In this document: piece by piece, positions 24,801-33,440 of the stretch
Position numbering within the stretch: the first letter of the stretch is position 1
How the letters are laid out: the number at the start of each line of letters is the position of its first letter
Assembly: GCA_037976565.1 (NCBI GenBank)
Contig: CP137686.1
Span: forward strand, 5,056,645-5,120,644
DNA: 64,000 nucleotides
Source: Mesocentrotus franciscanus
Lineage: Eukaryota > Echinodermata > Echinoidea > Camarodonta > Strongylocentrotidae
Reading direction: 5' to 3'
Translations under genes and position numbers: made by a program
Notes under the pieces: model-generated
Seen by the model: only the letters and a program-made list of their open reading frames with translations
What the model was told of the DNA's origin: nothing
The model's database searches: none

Positions 24801-27800
24801 TTATCGGGGCGTGAAATTATGGAGCTGTGTTTACGTCTTACATGAGAGACGTTTCCTATTTTTAAAACTTTCGAGGAACCACATTGGGTTAAGCCGGGAC
24901 TCCTTTAAACCCTATCTATGGTTTTTGTACAGGTTGTCGAAATGTTGAATGGATTATACTTGCTATTTGATTCTCGGATTGAACTCTACGATGTATACAA
25001 AGTCGAAACCGTCAACGAAACGTACATGCTCGCATCAGGTTGGTATAGAGGCCTTAATGCCTGAGTCACACCTTTGCGTATTTGGCTTGCGTATTGCTGC
25101 GTATTCATGGCAAGCCGTTTTAACATTTATTCCTATTTCTTGATATCGAGAAATGAATTCTTGATATCAAGAAATCGAATTCTTGATATCAAGAAATCAA
25201 ATTCTTGATATCAAGAATTCGATTTCTTGAAATAAAGAACTCATTTCTTGATATCAAGAAATAGGAATAAATGTTAAAACGGCTCGCCATAAATACGCAA
25301 CAATACGCAAGCCAAATACGCAAAGGTGTGACTCAGGCATAAGAGTCTTAGAATATTTGTTATATTGTTTGTTGTAGGGTTTTAATGGTGGTGATGATGA
25401 TGATGAGGAGGGGGAGGAGGTATAGGAGAAGGATGAAGATGATGATGATTAAAATGGTGAGGATGACGATAGTGCTGTTGGTGACGATGACGATGGTAGT
25501 GATAGCAATGGCGAGATAAGTTAGGAATACATCTACAAAAATGGGAAAGTATTAAACTACATCCAGTGTCACGAAATACTCCGTATCTACAAACTTCTTG
25601 AAGGAATGCATAAATGTCAGTATAATGTTATCTTTTTTTCTTTTCAATAACACTCTAATTTTTTCTTCTTAATGAATTTATCAAGAATGAATGCGTTTTG
25701 GTTTGTTTTGTGCGTGTGAATGTGTATGTGTGTGTGTGCGTGTGCGCGCGTGTGTGTGTGTGTGTGTGGTTGGGGAGGAAGGCGGGGAGGGTTTCTGGAT
25801 TTAAGGGGCAGGGAGGGAGAAGAGAGTCACTGCAGCATTGTTACGTAAGGTGTGAAGGGTTAGGGGCTAATTTATATATTTCATGATACATTTCACTATG
25901 GCATTTTTTTAAACTCTCAGTTAATGTATTGAAATATGTCAATTTTTATTACTATTTTATGTTAACTTGATCTGATTATTGAATGTTATTATTATCATTA
26001 CTAAATGGCATTATGTATTAAAAGTACTATGTTCCATTTGCAGGCCAAAAAAATGAAAAGGTTAAATTCCAACGGCATTTGAAAGACAATACTAATTTAG
26101 AACTTTCCTCAAAACAAAAGGGCTTGAAAATGGCTTTTTGTGGGAAAATAACGACCATAAGTTGTCAAATCGACTTAAGTGATTGCAATCACCTAAGTAA
26201 TAGTCTGATTTTCAGACTCTTTACCGAATGGTCGTACATTTTGTGCTGCACAAAGATTCAACCAGTTTAATTTTGGCCATTACAAGTAGTGGGTTATTGA
26301 TGTAGACAAATGCTCATGTACCTGTTACAGCTCATTTTATATACGTTATTACCAAAGAAAATGTCAGTCAGTCACTCAATAGTGTCTGACAGTGAAGTCT
26401 AGAAGTTAAGCGGGTTTCCTTGCATAATTTAAATACTAGGACACTGCTAATGTTTAAATTTCACAGATAGGACATATTGACATATTGATAATTCCTGCAA
26501 AGTTCTACAGAATTTGATGTTGGCTGCAAAAGGGACATAGTATCTGAATCAATTGACTAAAGCCTCAGTGCCTTAGTGCTTAAAATTAATTTACCTATTT
26601 CTGTTTCTGTATAATCATTTTATATAATTCATATATTCAAGTGGAATATAATTTATGTTGAATGGAATCGAATAAAGATTACGGAATACGAAAGAATTGT
26701 GTATGTGCGCGTGCGGTGTGTGTGTGTCTGTGTGGGTGAGGATTGACGTGTTGTTTACACTTGTATGGTAATAATTATATTATATTTTTTTAATGAAGAT
26801 ATACCATGACAGACTTCATATCTCGAACGCCCAAAATGTTGCATTGATAATGTCGGATTTCTTAAATTGTCATTTCTTTTAACATTAATTCTAGGTGTTC
26901 CAGACCGCTATGATCGACATGTTTGTGAAATTGCCACGGTGACCCTTGACCTAAGACATCACGTGAACATTCTAGAGGTTCCTCACAAACCTCACATGAA
27001 GATCAAAGTTCGCTTCGGAATACACATGGGTAATGGTTCAAGTTATGGAATACCTTGCCGGAATACCTTAGAAATATAGAAACATACGAAAAGTTCAGAA
27101 GATAATTTGAAAACATATCTATTTAGCACTCTGTAAGATCTCACAATAATGAACCCAGTGTACCATTTCCACTCTTTCTGTATTCTATTATTTAAAGCGA
27201 ACGCATGGAGACATGCAATTATGCCTATGTGTTATGCGCTACACAGAAACCTTTAATTATTATATTTAAGAAATAGAATTATATATAATTGTGAGATTTT
27301 AGCAATTATAAATGACTGGAAATTTGCACTAAAATTATAGTTAACAAAGCTATATTTGTCTTACCCATAATATTCATTTTGGCTCAAATTGCACATACAG
27401 TATAACAGTAAATATGTTTCATATCTATTATCAAAATCGATACTTAAAGACGTAGTGTAGTATGTCCTGTAAATTTCCAGTGCTTCATAACCATGATGAA
27501 TTATAAAACAAATACAGGAATTACAAAACGAGATAACTTCATTCAATTTGAGATTAACCAAGTCTCTGACTATTCTAAAGTGCATTAAAGCGTTTATACG
27601 GTCTTTTTAAAATACACCGTGACACAATTTTATGCAATCGTTGTATCATTGCAGCTATTCCTCGTTAACCATAAATCACAATTTCAGATATTACTGCAAC
27701 GAATTCTTTCTCTCATTATAATAAATAGATCATTACACATTTTAAGCAATCGTATTAACATTGCAACTTTTCTTCGTTAACCATCATCGTCATAATTTCA

Positions 27801-30039
27801 GAATTAATTGCCATAACATATTTGTCTTTGCATCAGGCCAATTGGTCGCTGGTGTGGTTGGTTTGAAGATGCCTCGATATTGTCTATTTGGAGACACAGT
27901 CAACACTGCTTCAAGGATGCAAACTACCGGGCTCCGTAAGTAACGGCGTGATACATCAATCCTAGTGGCGGTATTGGTGGTGGTGATGATGGTAGTTGGG
28001 GTGATAATGGTGGTGATGGTGGTAGTAGTAGTATTCGTGATGATGGTTTTAGTTGGGGACATAATGGTGGTGATAGTGGCGGTGGTGGGTGATATTGTGT
28101 CGATAATGGGAAGATGGTGGTGGTGGTGGTGGTGGTGGTAATGTTGATGGTGATGGCGGTGGTGGTGATAATAGTGGCCGGCGATGGCAACGGTGGTGGT
28201 ACTGGTAGTGATGATGGCGTTGGTGGTAGTGGTTCTTTTAACCGACCCCCCCCCCGCGCTACTGATGGCAAGATAAAGAGCAAAAAAAAACGGTTCATAT
28301 ACGATCTTTTTTTAAACACTGCATACGTTCATCAGATTATGACTTTTTATAACAACTTTCAATCGTGTACTCTCCTGTCCTATCAATCCTTTCATTGGTT
28401 AAAACCGAAAATAGATATATTTCAATATATTTTCATATAAAATCGTTGCAGTATATGTTTTAACTTCTTTTCTCAAATAATTATTTCGTTTGTGATATAG
28501 CTGGACAGATACATGTGAGTCACGAGACATACATGGGACTATTGGAATGGGGTGGATACAGCTTTGTCAAACGTGGCAAGATTGATATTAGGGTGAGTTT
28601 GTTGCACTTTTTTCTTCCAGATTCGCCTCTTTTTCACCGTGTTTATGATAATGAAATATATAAATAAAATTCAATGTATATGCATGCACATGTACATGTA
28701 TATATGCTATTTGTATTTATGTGTCTACCATCGCTCTGTAATTATCAGTTTAGCCCAACAATACCGTTAAAATATAAAGTAAAGCAAGTTTTATCAATAA
28801 ATTATTTTGTTTAGTTTCGCATTGCATCATACGTGATGTTATAACACACAATGTTAGAATTACGGGCAAACTAGAAGGGTAAAGTATTAAACGGGGTTAA
28901 CATCCATGCATTGGCGTCAATCCATTTAAAGCCACACACATGTACTAGAAATAATACCACAAAATCCCCTCGACTGTCATCTCAGGTCGGCTATAGCAAT
29001 ATGGTCCCTAGCTGCGCTGTTGGTTCTCGCATCCATGCAGTCCTAATATCTGCGAAGTGGAAATTAGATACTGGGCTACGATCTGCGCGTAAGTTGACCA
29101 TGAGATGGAGCTGTGCAATAAACAGTACGCTAGGGCAGAACATTCATCAGTTCAGTATCGCTTTAAAAGCGGGCCGGTGCTATAGAACCCATTTAAAGGT
29201 AATGCAAAGTTTGGGGAATTTTGAAACTTGGATGGATAGTAATTCTTTAAAATTTTGATATATTTGGATGCCCCTGCATGTGGATGTATTATAAACACTA
29301 AAAAATTTAGCCCCTAAAACACTTCTGCTTTCGAGCAAAATGAATACCGGTAATCAAAATTTACCGGTCCTCGTAAAATTCAAATATTTCAAATAGCGCC
29401 TAAGACCATTCCATGGTAGCTGCGACCATGAAAATCTCAGAATATGCAGTTCTGATATATAATTTCCAAACGGGAATAGCAAATCGGTCGATTGTAGTCA
29501 AGAAACATTGTTTTAAAGGTAAAGTAATATCAGTCTTGAGAAGGAAGGGTTACAACATAAAGAGTTTATTATTTACAATTTCATCGATTTAGACTCGATT
29601 TCAACCGCGACAACGATCATTGAATATTGTAAAATCGCATATGCTTCCACTATGTTCATTTGAACCAAATTCATGACACCATACCAAAATTTTGTGAAAC
29701 TTAACCCTTTCTTATTCCACAGTTCTGTTTGTTCGTTACGTAATTGTTTTATTCTTGTATTTCCAGGGTAAAGGCAGCATGTACACGTACTGGTTGACCG
29801 GTCGAGATGATTTTGATATTTTAGGCCTGGACGTATCAGCCCGGGATCATATGGGTATACAGGAGCATCGCTATGCTCACATGTACGATCAGATGTACAA
29901 AGGTCGGGTACAGTTCGCGGGAAAAATCTCTCAGAATCTCCAACAAACCTGTGAACTATACTCTCTGCACTTTGGTAGCATACAAATAGAATTGTGGTTA
30001 CTCATTTTTCAAGGGGTTCTTTCTTCCGAAGGTTCATAA
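12815..30039 (+). CDS. NIT-domain membrane guanylate cyclase (13 exons, two frameshifts)
   Basis: Exons 12815-12892, 14430-14613, 19164-19370, 20065-20311, 21542-21681, 22156-22287, 23381-23596, 24192-24371, 24933-25038, 26895-27029, 27837-27935, 28501-28592 and 29767-30039 give about 696 residues once two missing bases are allowed for. Order: short cytoplasmic N-terminus; transmembrane helix ~62-79; NIT domain ~88-345, with [12 protein letters not shown] at its N-terminal helix; second helix ~362-382; linker helix ending [11 protein letters not shown]; class III cyclase ~436-606. The cyclase has metal Asp447 (FADIAGF), guanine-selecting Glu487 and Cys558, and Asn565/Arg569 (NTASR). Residue 491, normally the second metal Asp (GDAYM), is Glu (NETYM). 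Such proteins make cGMP from GTP at the plasma membrane. NIT domains bind nitrate/nitrite in bacteria, and NIT-GCs have been linked to nitric oxide responses in a marine annelid. The ligand here is unknown. Confidence 0.87.
13089..13308. mobile_element. Short inverted-repeat element in NIT-GC intron 1
   Basis: CTGCCATTTACACTACTGG at the left is matched by the reverse complement of TTGCAGTGTAAATGCAGC at the right, with a third related block (GGCATTTACACTGCAAAAA) at about 13224-13242. The interior is GC-richer than its surroundings. Confidence 0.45.
13843..13910. repeat. Purine-rich GA repeat
   Basis: GAGGGAGAT repeats leading into a pure (GA)n run and a G-rich end, in NIT-GC intron 1. Confidence 0.75.
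14104..14325. repeat. (CT)n microsatellite
   Basis: About 220 bases of CT repeats broken by CCC, TTT and CGCGCG. It creates long spurious Ser/Leu and Arg/Glu frames on both strands, none of them genes. It lies about 100 bases before NIT-GC exon 2. Confidence 0.92.
14430..14613 (+). CDS. NIT-GC exon 2 (first transmembrane helix, frameshift)
   Basis: Encodes [20 protein letters not shown], then QLGKML in one frame and [20 protein letters not shown] in the next frame. The two meet at TTT (14536-14538), where one T is missing relative to a continuous reading. With that base allowed for, the exon ends in phase 2 and joins exon 3 exactly. Confidence 0.82.
14750..15238. repeat. (CAT)n trinucleotide array, about 490 bp
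   Basis: Long imperfect CAT array with higher-order order: a block with CATCTACATCATCGACATCA occurs twice about 120 bp apart (near 14928 and 15048), so segments were themselves duplicated. It lies in NIT-GC intron 2. The reverse strand reads as poly-Met and is not a gene. Confidence 0.95.
17281..18195. mobile_element. 0.92-kb non-autonomous element, copy 2
   Basis: Direct-orientation copy of 2334-3255 with scattered substitutions and small indels. Its terminal repeat is more decayed (TTTTAAAGTG and CTCTTTAAG). Not nested in another element here, which helps define the element's ends. Confidence 0.75.
18236..18436. mobile_element. 201-bp element with 15-bp perfect terminal inverted repeats
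   Basis: ATAGACCGGTTTACT at 18236-18250 and AGTAAACCGGTCTAT at 18422-18436 are exact reverse complements. It contains only AT-rich sequence. It lies directly after the 0.92-kb element in NIT-GC intron 2. Confidence 0.7.
19164..19370 (+). CDS. NIT-GC exon 3 (NIT domain start, frameshift)
   Basis: [20 protein letters not shown] then RLQR in one frame, and [20 protein letters not shown] in the next. The break is at 19234-19238, where the QxER core of the NIT signature sits; one G appears to be missing. Unrepaired, the first frame stops at TGA 19246-19248. The exon ends in phase 0 at GTAAGC. Confidence 0.85.
19798..19990 (+). repeat. tRNA-derived SINE, family A, internally deleted copy
   Basis: GTGGTCTAGTAGATATGTCA (A-box region) matches the head of the copy at 41722-42088. 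The middle with the B box is missing, and the copy ends in an (ATT)n tail. In NIT-GC intron 3. Confidence 0.6.
20065..20311 (+). CDS. NIT-GC exon 4 (NIT domain)
   Basis: Encodes [20 protein letters not shown], then [20 protein letters not shown] and [20 protein letters not shown], the helical core of the NIT fold. Intact, phase 0 in and phase 1 out (GTGAGC donor). Confidence 0.9.
20312..21541. other. NIT-GC intron 4
   Basis: Purine-rich sequence (GAGAGG, AGAAGG type) over about 20630-20960 and a small hairpin near 21267-21299. No exon or full element seen. Confidence 0.45.
21542..21681 (+). CDS. NIT-GC exon 5 (NIT domain)
   Basis: Encodes [20 protein letters not shown], then [20 protein letters not shown] and QQFYEKQ. 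Acceptor TTGAAACAG, donor GTATCC. Intact; ends in phase 0. Confidence 0.9.
22156..22287 (+). CDS. NIT-GC exon 6 (NIT domain)
   Basis: Encodes [20 protein letters not shown], then [20 protein letters not shown] plus T. Phase 0 on both sides, between ATAATATAG and GTATGTC. The leading Met is internal, not a start. Confidence 0.88.
22342..22727 (+). mobile_element. Two AAAGCC-ended MITE copies head to tail (c and d)
   Basis: Copy c (22342-22537) and copy d (22532-22727) abut, sharing one CTTTAAAG junction near 22531-22538. Each has the GTAGCTACTTGCGCCCTCTA-type left part and the GTGCAGAnnGGCTTTAA right end. In NIT-GC intron 6. Confidence 0.75.
22850..23130. repeat. CTT/CTC and GAT microsatellites
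   Basis: A pyrimidine-rich CTTCTCCTC tract (22852-22920) and purine-rich AGGAGGAG/GAAGAAGA and GATGATGAT tracts (23005-23125). Frames here are low-complexity artefacts. Confidence 0.85.
23381..23596 (+). CDS. NIT-GC exon 7 (second transmembrane helix)
   Basis: [20 protein letters not shown] leads to the membrane segment [19 protein letters not shown] (about residues 362-380), followed by the start of the cytoplasmic linker ([19 protein letters not shown]). Phase 0 on both sides. Confidence 0.92.
24192..24371 (+). CDS. NIT-GC exon 8 (linker helix, cyclase start)
   Basis: [20 protein letters not shown] is the signalling-helix end typical of guanylate cyclases. [20 protein letters not shown] opens the catalytic domain with metal-binding Asp447. 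Phase 0 on both sides. Confidence 0.94.
24542..24656 (+). repeat. 115-bp dispersed repeat, copy 1
   Basis: CGGTTCATATACGATCTTGG through TATCAATCC and GGTTAAAACC matches 28291-28406 almost base for base. In NIT-GC intron 8; nature unknown. Confidence 0.7.
24933..25038 (+). CDS. NIT-GC exon 9 (substrate-recognition strand)
   Basis: [20 protein letters not shown], then [16 protein letters not shown]. Glu487 (KVET) is the guanine-selecting residue. NETYM replaces the usual GDAYM, so the second metal Asp is Glu491. Ends in phase 1. Confidence 0.93.
25057..25340. mobile_element. 284-bp hairpin element with long inverted arms
   Basis: Starts ATGCCTGAGTCACACCTTTG and ends with its reverse complement CAAAGGTGTGACTCAGGCAT. 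The arms stay complementary for roughly 90 bp. The centre is a run of short palindromes of type TTCTTGATATCAAGAA. It lies in NIT-GC intron 9, just after the exon 9 donor. Confidence 0.85.
25383..25510. repeat. GAT/GAG-type microsatellite
   Basis: Imperfect GATGATGAT, GAGGAGG and GATGACGAT repeats in NIT-GC intron 9. Confidence 0.75.
25709..25768. repeat. (GT)n microsatellite
   Basis: GTGTGT run with a GCGCGC interruption, able to adopt Z-type structure. A smaller GT run is at 26701-26740. Confidence 0.85.
26019..26545 (+). mobile_element. 530-bp element (TACTATGTCCC ends), copy 1
   Basis: The left end AAAGTACTATGTTCCATTTG with CAGGCC is mirrored by GGCTGCAAAAGGGACATAGT with ATCT. Copies lie at 45711-46247 (inverted) and 61274-61799 (direct). 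No coding capacity; a non-autonomous inverted-repeat element in NIT-GC intron 9. Confidence 0.78.
26895..27029 (+). CDS. NIT-GC exon 10
   Basis: [20 protein letters not shown], then [20 protein letters not shown]. The VPDR and RFGIH blocks are standard for class III guanylate cyclases. Phase 1 on both sides. Confidence 0.93.
27030..27836. other. NIT-GC intron 10
   Basis: AT-rich sequence with a weak direct repeat: ATTGCA...CTCGTTAACCAT near 27645-27690 and again at 27762-27800. No exon or element seen. Confidence 0.45.
27837..27935 (+). CDS. NIT-GC exon 11 (catalytic Asn/Arg)
   Basis: [20 protein letters not shown], then [13 protein letters not shown]. It carries guanine-contact Cys558 and the transition-state pair Asn565 and Arg569, all intact. 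Phase 1 on both sides. Confidence 0.94.
27965..28240. repeat. GGT/GAT microsatellite
   Basis: Long imperfect GGTGGTGATGGT tract in NIT-GC intron 11, ending at a C-run near 28247. Confidence 0.85.
28291..28406 (+). repeat. 115-bp dispersed repeat, copy 2
   Basis: Near-identical to 24542-24656, same orientation, 3.75 kb away, both within introns of the same gene. Confidence 0.7.
28501..28592 (+). CDS. NIT-GC exon 12
   Basis: Encodes [20 protein letters not shown], then [10 protein letters not shown], the end of the catalytic fold. Acceptor TGATATAG, donor GTGAGT; ends in phase 0. Confidence 0.93.
29195..29690 (+). repeat. 0.5-kb dispersed repeat, copy 1
   Basis: Matches 62636-63145 in reverse orientation over most of its length, for example GGGGCTAAATTTT/TTTAGCCCCTAAAACACTT and TCATTTGAACCAAATTC. 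In NIT-GC intron 12. Termini not resolved, no coding capacity. Confidence 0.7.
29767..30039 (+). CDS. NIT-GC exon 13 and stop
   Basis: [20 protein letters not shown] closes the cyclase domain. A C-terminal tail of about 70 residues follows, ending [10 protein letters not shown] and a stop at 30037-30039. The last ~20 hydrophobic residues could be read-through past an unused donor, so the exact C-terminus is less sure than the domain end. Confidence 0.8.
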   Translation, partial: GKGSMYTYWLTGRDDFDILGLDVSARDHMGIQEHRYAHMYDQMYKGRVQFAGKISQNLQQTCELYSLHFGSIQIELWLLIFQGVLSSEGS

Positions 30040-30096
30040 TTCCGAAAACGATACAGGGTAGCTATTTGATTTTTAAAAAGAAATATGAACCTTTAG

Positions 30097-30184
30097 AATA
30101 AACCCTTCGGGGGAAAACGAACCTTCTGATCTACGAGCCTTCGGAATTTGTAACCTTTAGAACATCGACTTGTAACCTAATAAA
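30097..30184 (+). terminator. Candidate polyadenylation signals of the NIT-GC gene
   Basis: AATAAA at 30097-30102 and again at 30179-30184, 58 and 140 bases after the stop codon. The spacing suits a short 3' UTR. Confidence 0.5.
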
Positions 30185-31168
30185 CTATTGTGCTGTAAAT
30201 TAAAGACCCTATCCTAAAAGTTAGTGGGTGGATTAACGCAAACACCCTGCAACTTAACTATGAAGAAAAAAAAACATGTTATGTTGTTTAACTTTCCAAA
30301 GACGTGTGCTAGTGAACTAAAAATATATAAGAATGGAAATTTGATTAACATACAAATACAACAAAGTTCTTAGGTATTGATATTGATAAAGATCTGAAGA
30401 GGAAAACACACGTCTATGAAGTTTTACGCAGATTGAAAGACATCTTGTCAACCAATATTCTTATAATGTTATATCACTCACCAATCTTGCCTTACTGTCC
30501 TACTGTAAAATTATATATATATATATTTTTTAAAGAACATATACTTGATCGTATTTTCCTCCCACAATAAGAGCATTTCGTATAATTTGTCACGAGCCGT
30601 TATTAAAGTCCGAGCAGACCTCTATTCTTGAAATTGAATATTCTCCCAATTTCATTATTACACGATTTTCAACTGTGTGTCTTTATGTATTCATATTATC
30701 ATAACCTGTTACCAGATTTTTTTGGTAATATCTTTCAGAGCAACAAAGATATTTATAGATATAATACCAGGATTTCAGGTTTTAAGCATAATCTATAACT
30801 CCACCTGATGGATAAGCTCTGAAGTTGACAACCTTACTATTTTATGTGTGAAATTACCATTGTATTATTTCTTTGTCTCTTTTTTGATGTGTTCGTTTTT
30901 GCAATTTGTGTAATATCATCTACCTATGATTTTCTGTAACTTTTTGTCTTATCCATATTTGTAAGAAATGTTTTATTGCATTCTTTGACTTTGCATGTTT
31001 TATGAAAGTGGTGAATATGTTCAATTCAAAATACAACTATATATCAATGGAAAGCTTAATGAACGTAGAATACAAATTTAAAGGAATACAAAATATTTCC
31101 CCTTCGGTTTATTGCACAAAAGCAAATTAAAACCTAATTTTCCGCTCCCCTCTAAATTACGGGTCAAC
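30185..31168. other. Intergenic AT-rich stretch
   Basis: Downstream of the cyclase gene. Only an (AT)n tract near 30511-30523 stands out. No gene or clear element was seen. Confidence 0.5.
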
Positions 31169-31464
31169 AGAGGTAAACATGTCAGAGGTAAAAATGTCAG
31201 AGGTAAAAATGTCAGAGGTAAAAATGTCAGAGGTAAAAATGTCAGAGGTAAAAATGTCAGAGGAAAAAATGTCAGAGGTAAAATGTCAGAGGTAAAAATG
31301 TCAGAGGTAAAAATGTCAGAGGAAAAAATGTCAGAGGTAAAAATGTCAGAGGTAAAAATGTCAGAGGAAAAAATGTCAGAGGTAAAAATGTCAGAGGAAA
31401 AAATGTCAGAGGTAAAAATGTCAGAGGTAAAAATGTCAGAGGTAAAAATGTTAGAGGTAAAAAT
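31169..31464 (+). repeat. 15-bp minisatellite, left array
   Basis: About 19-20 units of GTCAGAGGTAAAAAT. Every third-base-preserving unit reads MSEVK, so long frames appear. These are repeat artefacts. One unit is a base short, which shifts the frame within the array. Confidence 0.95.
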
Positions 31465-31929
31465 ATTTTTTTTTGAATATTGGTAATGGTTGTATATTAG
31501 GCTTATCGAAAAGATATAACGAAGGATTCTCTACAGTCATTTATCTTTCTGCCCGAAATTGTGACTTTTTGCCCGATTATTGCCGAGGGGAGACGGGGGG
31601 GGGGTGTATCTTTCTTTGGGGGCATAGTGACCCGGCTGCCTCCCCTTCATATGCCTTTGTCTAAGCAAGTGATACTGGTACACTGAGCAAACTTCTGGAA
31701 AAAGAATGTCTAAAATCGAGTAGTTTGGCCATGAATTATAGGCCGAGTTGTGACTCGATGGTGTAATCAGCCCCAAGAAAAGAGGATAAGATATCACGCT
31801 GTGAGTCCTCATCCCCCCACTTCACCGTCCCTTCTGAAGATTGATGGACATTTTAACAGCGTGGCAATGACTACTATAAAATGTAATTTCCTACAAATGC
31901 ATATTTCCAAAAATTTCACTTTCTTGTGG

Positions 31930-32193
31930 GCTTGATACTTTGATACTTTGATACAAAGCAGAAGGCCGCCCATTTTACATCTAATGCTAACCGCACCATC
32001 ACATTCCAGAGAAGCGCGCGCTTTTCAAAGAGTTGATCGTCGATCACTATTGCGGTATAAATAGTCTGGGAGAACATCAATAAGCAGCTTTGATACTCTG
32101 ATACAAAGCAGAAAGCCACCATTTATGTTACAATATGTACATCAAATGCTAACCGCACCATCACATTCCAGATAAGCGCGCGCTTTGCAAAGG
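31930..32193 (+). repeat. Direct duplication in the foldback spacer
   Basis: CTTTGATACAAAGCAGAAGG...TAACCGCACCATCACATTCC...AAGCGCGCGCTTTT at about 31937-32025 recurs at 32090-32193 with small changes. The two units are about 155 bp apart. Confidence 0.75.
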
Positions 32194-33136
32194 TTCTGTT
32201 TAAGCTACATCGTTCTATAATTATTTGCTGTGACGAGATCAAACTCTGAAATTGACAAATATTTATTAATGAGTAACATATCAGAAATATAGTTTTACTG
32301 TACACATTTATAGCATCATGATACTGCTTGTATACATGATAACTGTTTGAAGGATATTTGGTGCAGGATTGGTGTGCTGGCATACACTGCATGTATACGA
32401 CAGTTTCCAGCTGGTACATATTCGTACAAGTCTACACATTAAACAAAATGCATCATGAATTTGGCAGAAAATACAGTTGAAATTGAGGGACTTAAACTGT
32501 ATTTCTCCCACGTTTTTTAATCACAAACATGATTTTTTTAATATAAAGTTACACAGTGTTATGGTCGAAAGCACATGACAAAATACCTGGGTAGGTATGT
32601 CTCAAAGTTTACCACTTGTAGGCCTACTATCTGACATTCTTCAAGCGAAGCTTTGATATTGTTTGTTAAACTTTTGTAGCGGTAATAAAGTATTGATGAG
32701 GGGGACAAAGCATCCATGTCTTTTTATTAATTTTATCTTGTCATAACAGTCTTTTCTGGGATGGACATGAAGATGGGTCTAATTACTGAATTTGTGGAAT
32801 TTCTGTGCGATCTTTATAACTGATTCCCTGTTTTATCTCATTCAATCTTAATATTCTATGTACTTAGGCCTACTTCCTCAAAACCAAATAAACATTAAAA
32901 CATCAACCAATTTAAAATATCGAAAAATGATAGAAATCAATATATGCAAACCTGATCACAAAATATAAGTTTCAAATTTATTTTCCACATTGTATTATCC
33001 TCAGGACATGTACAAAGTACAATACACAGTCATTTATAGAATATAATATAGACTAGCCCAGTAGCTTACGTCTCGACATTTTGTGTGATAAAGTGCTGAG
33101 ATATTACGATGGCACCAATTTTTACCCCTAGATCTA

Positions 33137-33440
33137 CATTTTTTGTGTACCTGACATTTTCTGTGTATCTCTGACATTTTTTCCTCTGACATTTTTACCT
33201 CTGACATTTTTACCTCTGACATTTTTTCGTCTGATATTTTTACTTCTGACATTTTTACCTCTGACATTTGTACCTCTGACATTTTTACCTCTGACATTTT
33301 TTACCTCTGACATTTTTTCCTCTGACATTTTTACTTCTGACATTTTTACCTCTGACATTTTTACCTATGACATTTTTACATCTGATATTTTTACCTCTGA
33401 CATTTTTTCCTCTGACATTTTTACCTCTGACATTTTTACC
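33137..33440 (-). repeat. 15-bp minisatellite, right array (inverted)
   Basis: About 18 units of ATTTTTACCTCTGAC, more diverged than the left array, with decayed units (TGTGTACCTGACATTTTC) at the inner end. Confidence 0.95.

Larger units (their letters stand above)
31169..33440. mobile_element. Foldback structure with 15-bp tandem repeat arms (TU-like)
   Basis: Two arrays of the same 15-bp unit lie in opposite orientation, about 1.7 kb apart: GTCAGAGGTAAAAAT units at 31169-31464 and their reverse complement at about 33137-33440. Each has about 18-20 copies, and variant units with GGAAAAAAT are mixed in. The arrangement matches what I recall of sea urchin TU foldback transposons, whose outer arms are 15-bp tandem repeats. 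The spacer holds a duplicated segment but no transposase. Target duplications were not found. Confidence 0.6.

Noticed and set aside
27790..28319. Minus-strand Thr/Pro-rich frames
   Set aside because: Translations of the GGT/GAT microsatellite, overlapping NIT-GC exon 11 on the opposite strand.
31112..31486. 124-codon frame with repeated MSEVK
   Set aside because: The 15-bp repeat unit is a multiple of three, so it stays open in all frames. A one-base-short unit shifts the frame within the array, and the matching inverted array gives the same artefact.
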